A DNA stretch of 64,000 bases. It comes from Limosilactobacillus portuensis. GTDB taxonomy: Bacteria > Bacillota > Bacilli > Lactobacillales > Lactobacillaceae. Positions 63,211 to 64,000 of this stretch are shown here, piece by piece. Numbering within the stretch: position 1 is the stretch's first letter; each line of letters opens with the position of its first letter. Made by a program: the position numbers and the translations under genes. The stretch spans positions 62,001 through 126,000 of the forward strand of contig NZ_JABUXQ010000001.1 in NCBI RefSeq assembly GCF_014838735.1, given 5' to 3'. A model generated the notes under the pieces. The model was not told the origin of the DNA, made no database searches, and saw only the letters and a list, made by a program, of their open reading frames with translations.

Positions 63211-64000
63211 TTACCATTTTTGGTTATATTCATATACTAGTGCTGGCTCCTTACCGACACGGGTAAAATCGTTTAAGCCATTAATCGCGGCCATTTCCTC
63301 AGCAGTAAGAGAAAAATTATAAATGTCAATATTCTGCTTTATTCGCGCTTCATGAACTGACTTAGGGATGAAAGCTACTCCGCTTTGCAGGTGCCAACGA
63401 AGGACGATTTGGGCCGGAGACTTGCCATGCTTTTTAGCAATCTTTTCCAAAATAGGGTTAGTAAGAATTGCCCCGCGGCCAAGCGGACTCCACGCTTGAG
63501 TAACAATTCCATGTTGATGATCATATTCAATTAGCGGTTTTTGATTTAATCGCGGATGACGTTCAACTTGATTCACAACTGGCATTTCGTGAGCTTGAGT
63601 AGCAAGGTATTGTAAATGAATTATTTGGTAGTTGCTGACACCGATTGAGCGGGTAAGTCCTTGCTTTTTTAGCTCTTCGAGGGCAGCCCAAGTATCGAAA
63701 AATGCCCGTTCAATTGGCCAATGGACCAAGAGCAGGTTTACGTAATCCAACTTCAATTTATGAAGAGAATCTTTAATTGAGAGAATGGTTCTTTTAAAAC
63801 CCTGGTTTGGCTCAGCAACTTTAGTGGTAATGAAGAGTTCTTTTCGTGGCAGAGATAGTTCTTGGAGAGCAGCGCCAACTTCTGCTTCGTTTTTGTATAA
63901 CTGAGCAGTATCAAAAAGTCGGTAACCAGCCTTATACGCGTTTCGGATTGAAGATGTAATTGTACTCTGATCGGTGATCTTGTAAAGACCAAATCCCTCT
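63211..64000 (-). CDS. Aldo/keto reductase (partial, 5' end outside window)
   Basis: The visible 262 residues read without interruption to the window edge (frame begins at 63999 on the minus strand with EGFGLYKITD). The AKR catalytic tetrad is present: Asp in RLFDTAQ, Tyr in QLYKNE, Lys in ITTKV and His in LVHWP. GVSNYQ, PVVNQVERHP, SPLGRG and IPKSVHEARIKQN are cofactor and substrate motifs of the family (PF00248), NADPH-dependent carbonyl reduction. Similar lactobacillus enzymes are annotated as 2,5-diketo-D-gluconate reductases; the true substrate is unknown. Only the N-terminal ten or so residues should be missing. Confidence 0.92.
   Translation of the reverse strand, partial: EGFGLYKITDQSTITSSIRNAYKAGYRLFDTAQLYKNEAEVGAALQELSLPRKELFITTKVAEPNQGFKRTILSIKDSLHKLKLDYVNLLLVHWPIERAFFDTWAALEELKKQGLTRSIGVSNYQIIHLQYLATQAHEMPVVNQVERHPRLNQKPLIEYDHQHGIVTQAWSPLGRGAILTNPILEKIAKKHGKSPAQIVLRWHLQSGVAFIPKSVHEARIKQNIDIYNFSLTAEEMAAINGLNDFTRVGKEPALVYEYNQKW

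Noticed and set aside
63753-63992. A 79-codon minus-strand frame upstream of the reductase, suggesting a frameshift
   Set aside because: Reading the reductase frame itself back to the window edge gives an unbroken protein with all catalytic residues, so there is no frameshift and the other frame is a shadow.

Overview
The window is a chromosomal stretch of a low-to-moderate GC Gram-positive bacterium. Gene content points to a heterofermentative lactobacillus, most likely Limosilactobacillus or a close relative (inference): an Apf-type surface protein tail next to ssrA, a complete arginine deiminase set, an araBDA operon behind an AraR-type operator, a D-Ala-D-Lac type Ddl, catabolite (cre) operators, a methionine T-box and a PyrR attenuator. 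There are no insertion sequences, prophage genes or CRISPR arrays; it reads as ordinary backbone with a few accessory genes.

Layout. 1-950: end of an Apf-like gene, a 97-nt-period tandem hairpin repeat, and tmRNA. 1.0-7.0 kb: an OmpR-type two-component pair, a cre-controlled GRP sugar uptake gene, a divergent Rpn nuclease gene that also appears to encode a shorter internal protein, and cre-controlled pgi. 7.0-13.2 kb: an orphan GlnL/YcbB-like regulator divergent from arcB-arcC, then small accessory genes (EamA exporter, secreted matrixin protease) and tRNA-Gln(CTG). 13.2-21.6 kb: a CPA1 antiporter, tRNA-Glu(CTC), a Ser/Gly-rich membrane protein, a MarR-controlled heterodimeric ABC exporter and a serine hydrolase. 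21.6-26.6 kb: arcA, argR, arcD and a frameshifted second arcD-like gene. 26.6-38.5 kb: gatD/murT, tdk-prfA-prmC-sua5, upp, ptsI, a YibE/F pair and a PyrR-attenuated uracil permease. 38.5-50.1 kb: the atpBEFHAGDC operon, a frameshifted murA, mbl, yidD, rodA and a lone GcvH-like protein. 50.1-56.9 kb: T-box-metNIQ, an MFS exporter, ddl and an XRE-TPR regulator. 56.9-64 kb: an arabinose operon (transporter-araB-araD-araA), an acetyltransferase, and an aldo/keto reductase cut by the window edge.

How it fits together. ADI enzymes (arcA, arcB, arcC) plus the antiporter make ATP and ammonia from arginine, and the F1Fo ATPase handles protons, so the window is rich in acid-tolerance functions. Sugar genes (glcU, pgi, arc genes, ara operon) carry cre-like sites that suggest CcpA control. 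Cell-wall functions (MurT/GatD, MurA, Mbl, RodA, Ddl) are spread through the window.

Most noteworthy: (i) a canonical internal Shine-Dalgarno and ATG inside the rpn gene, which would make a C-terminal protein like the intragenic antitoxins reported for E. coli Rpn; (ii) the tandem hairpin repeat with base-pair covariation before ssrA; (iii) two frameshifts, both one extra G in a G run (arcD2, murA), plus a G7 run at the ribosome-binding position of the matrixin gene; (iv) tandem quasi-palindromic operators on the marR-ABC promoter. All calls are by reading alone; no database search was run.
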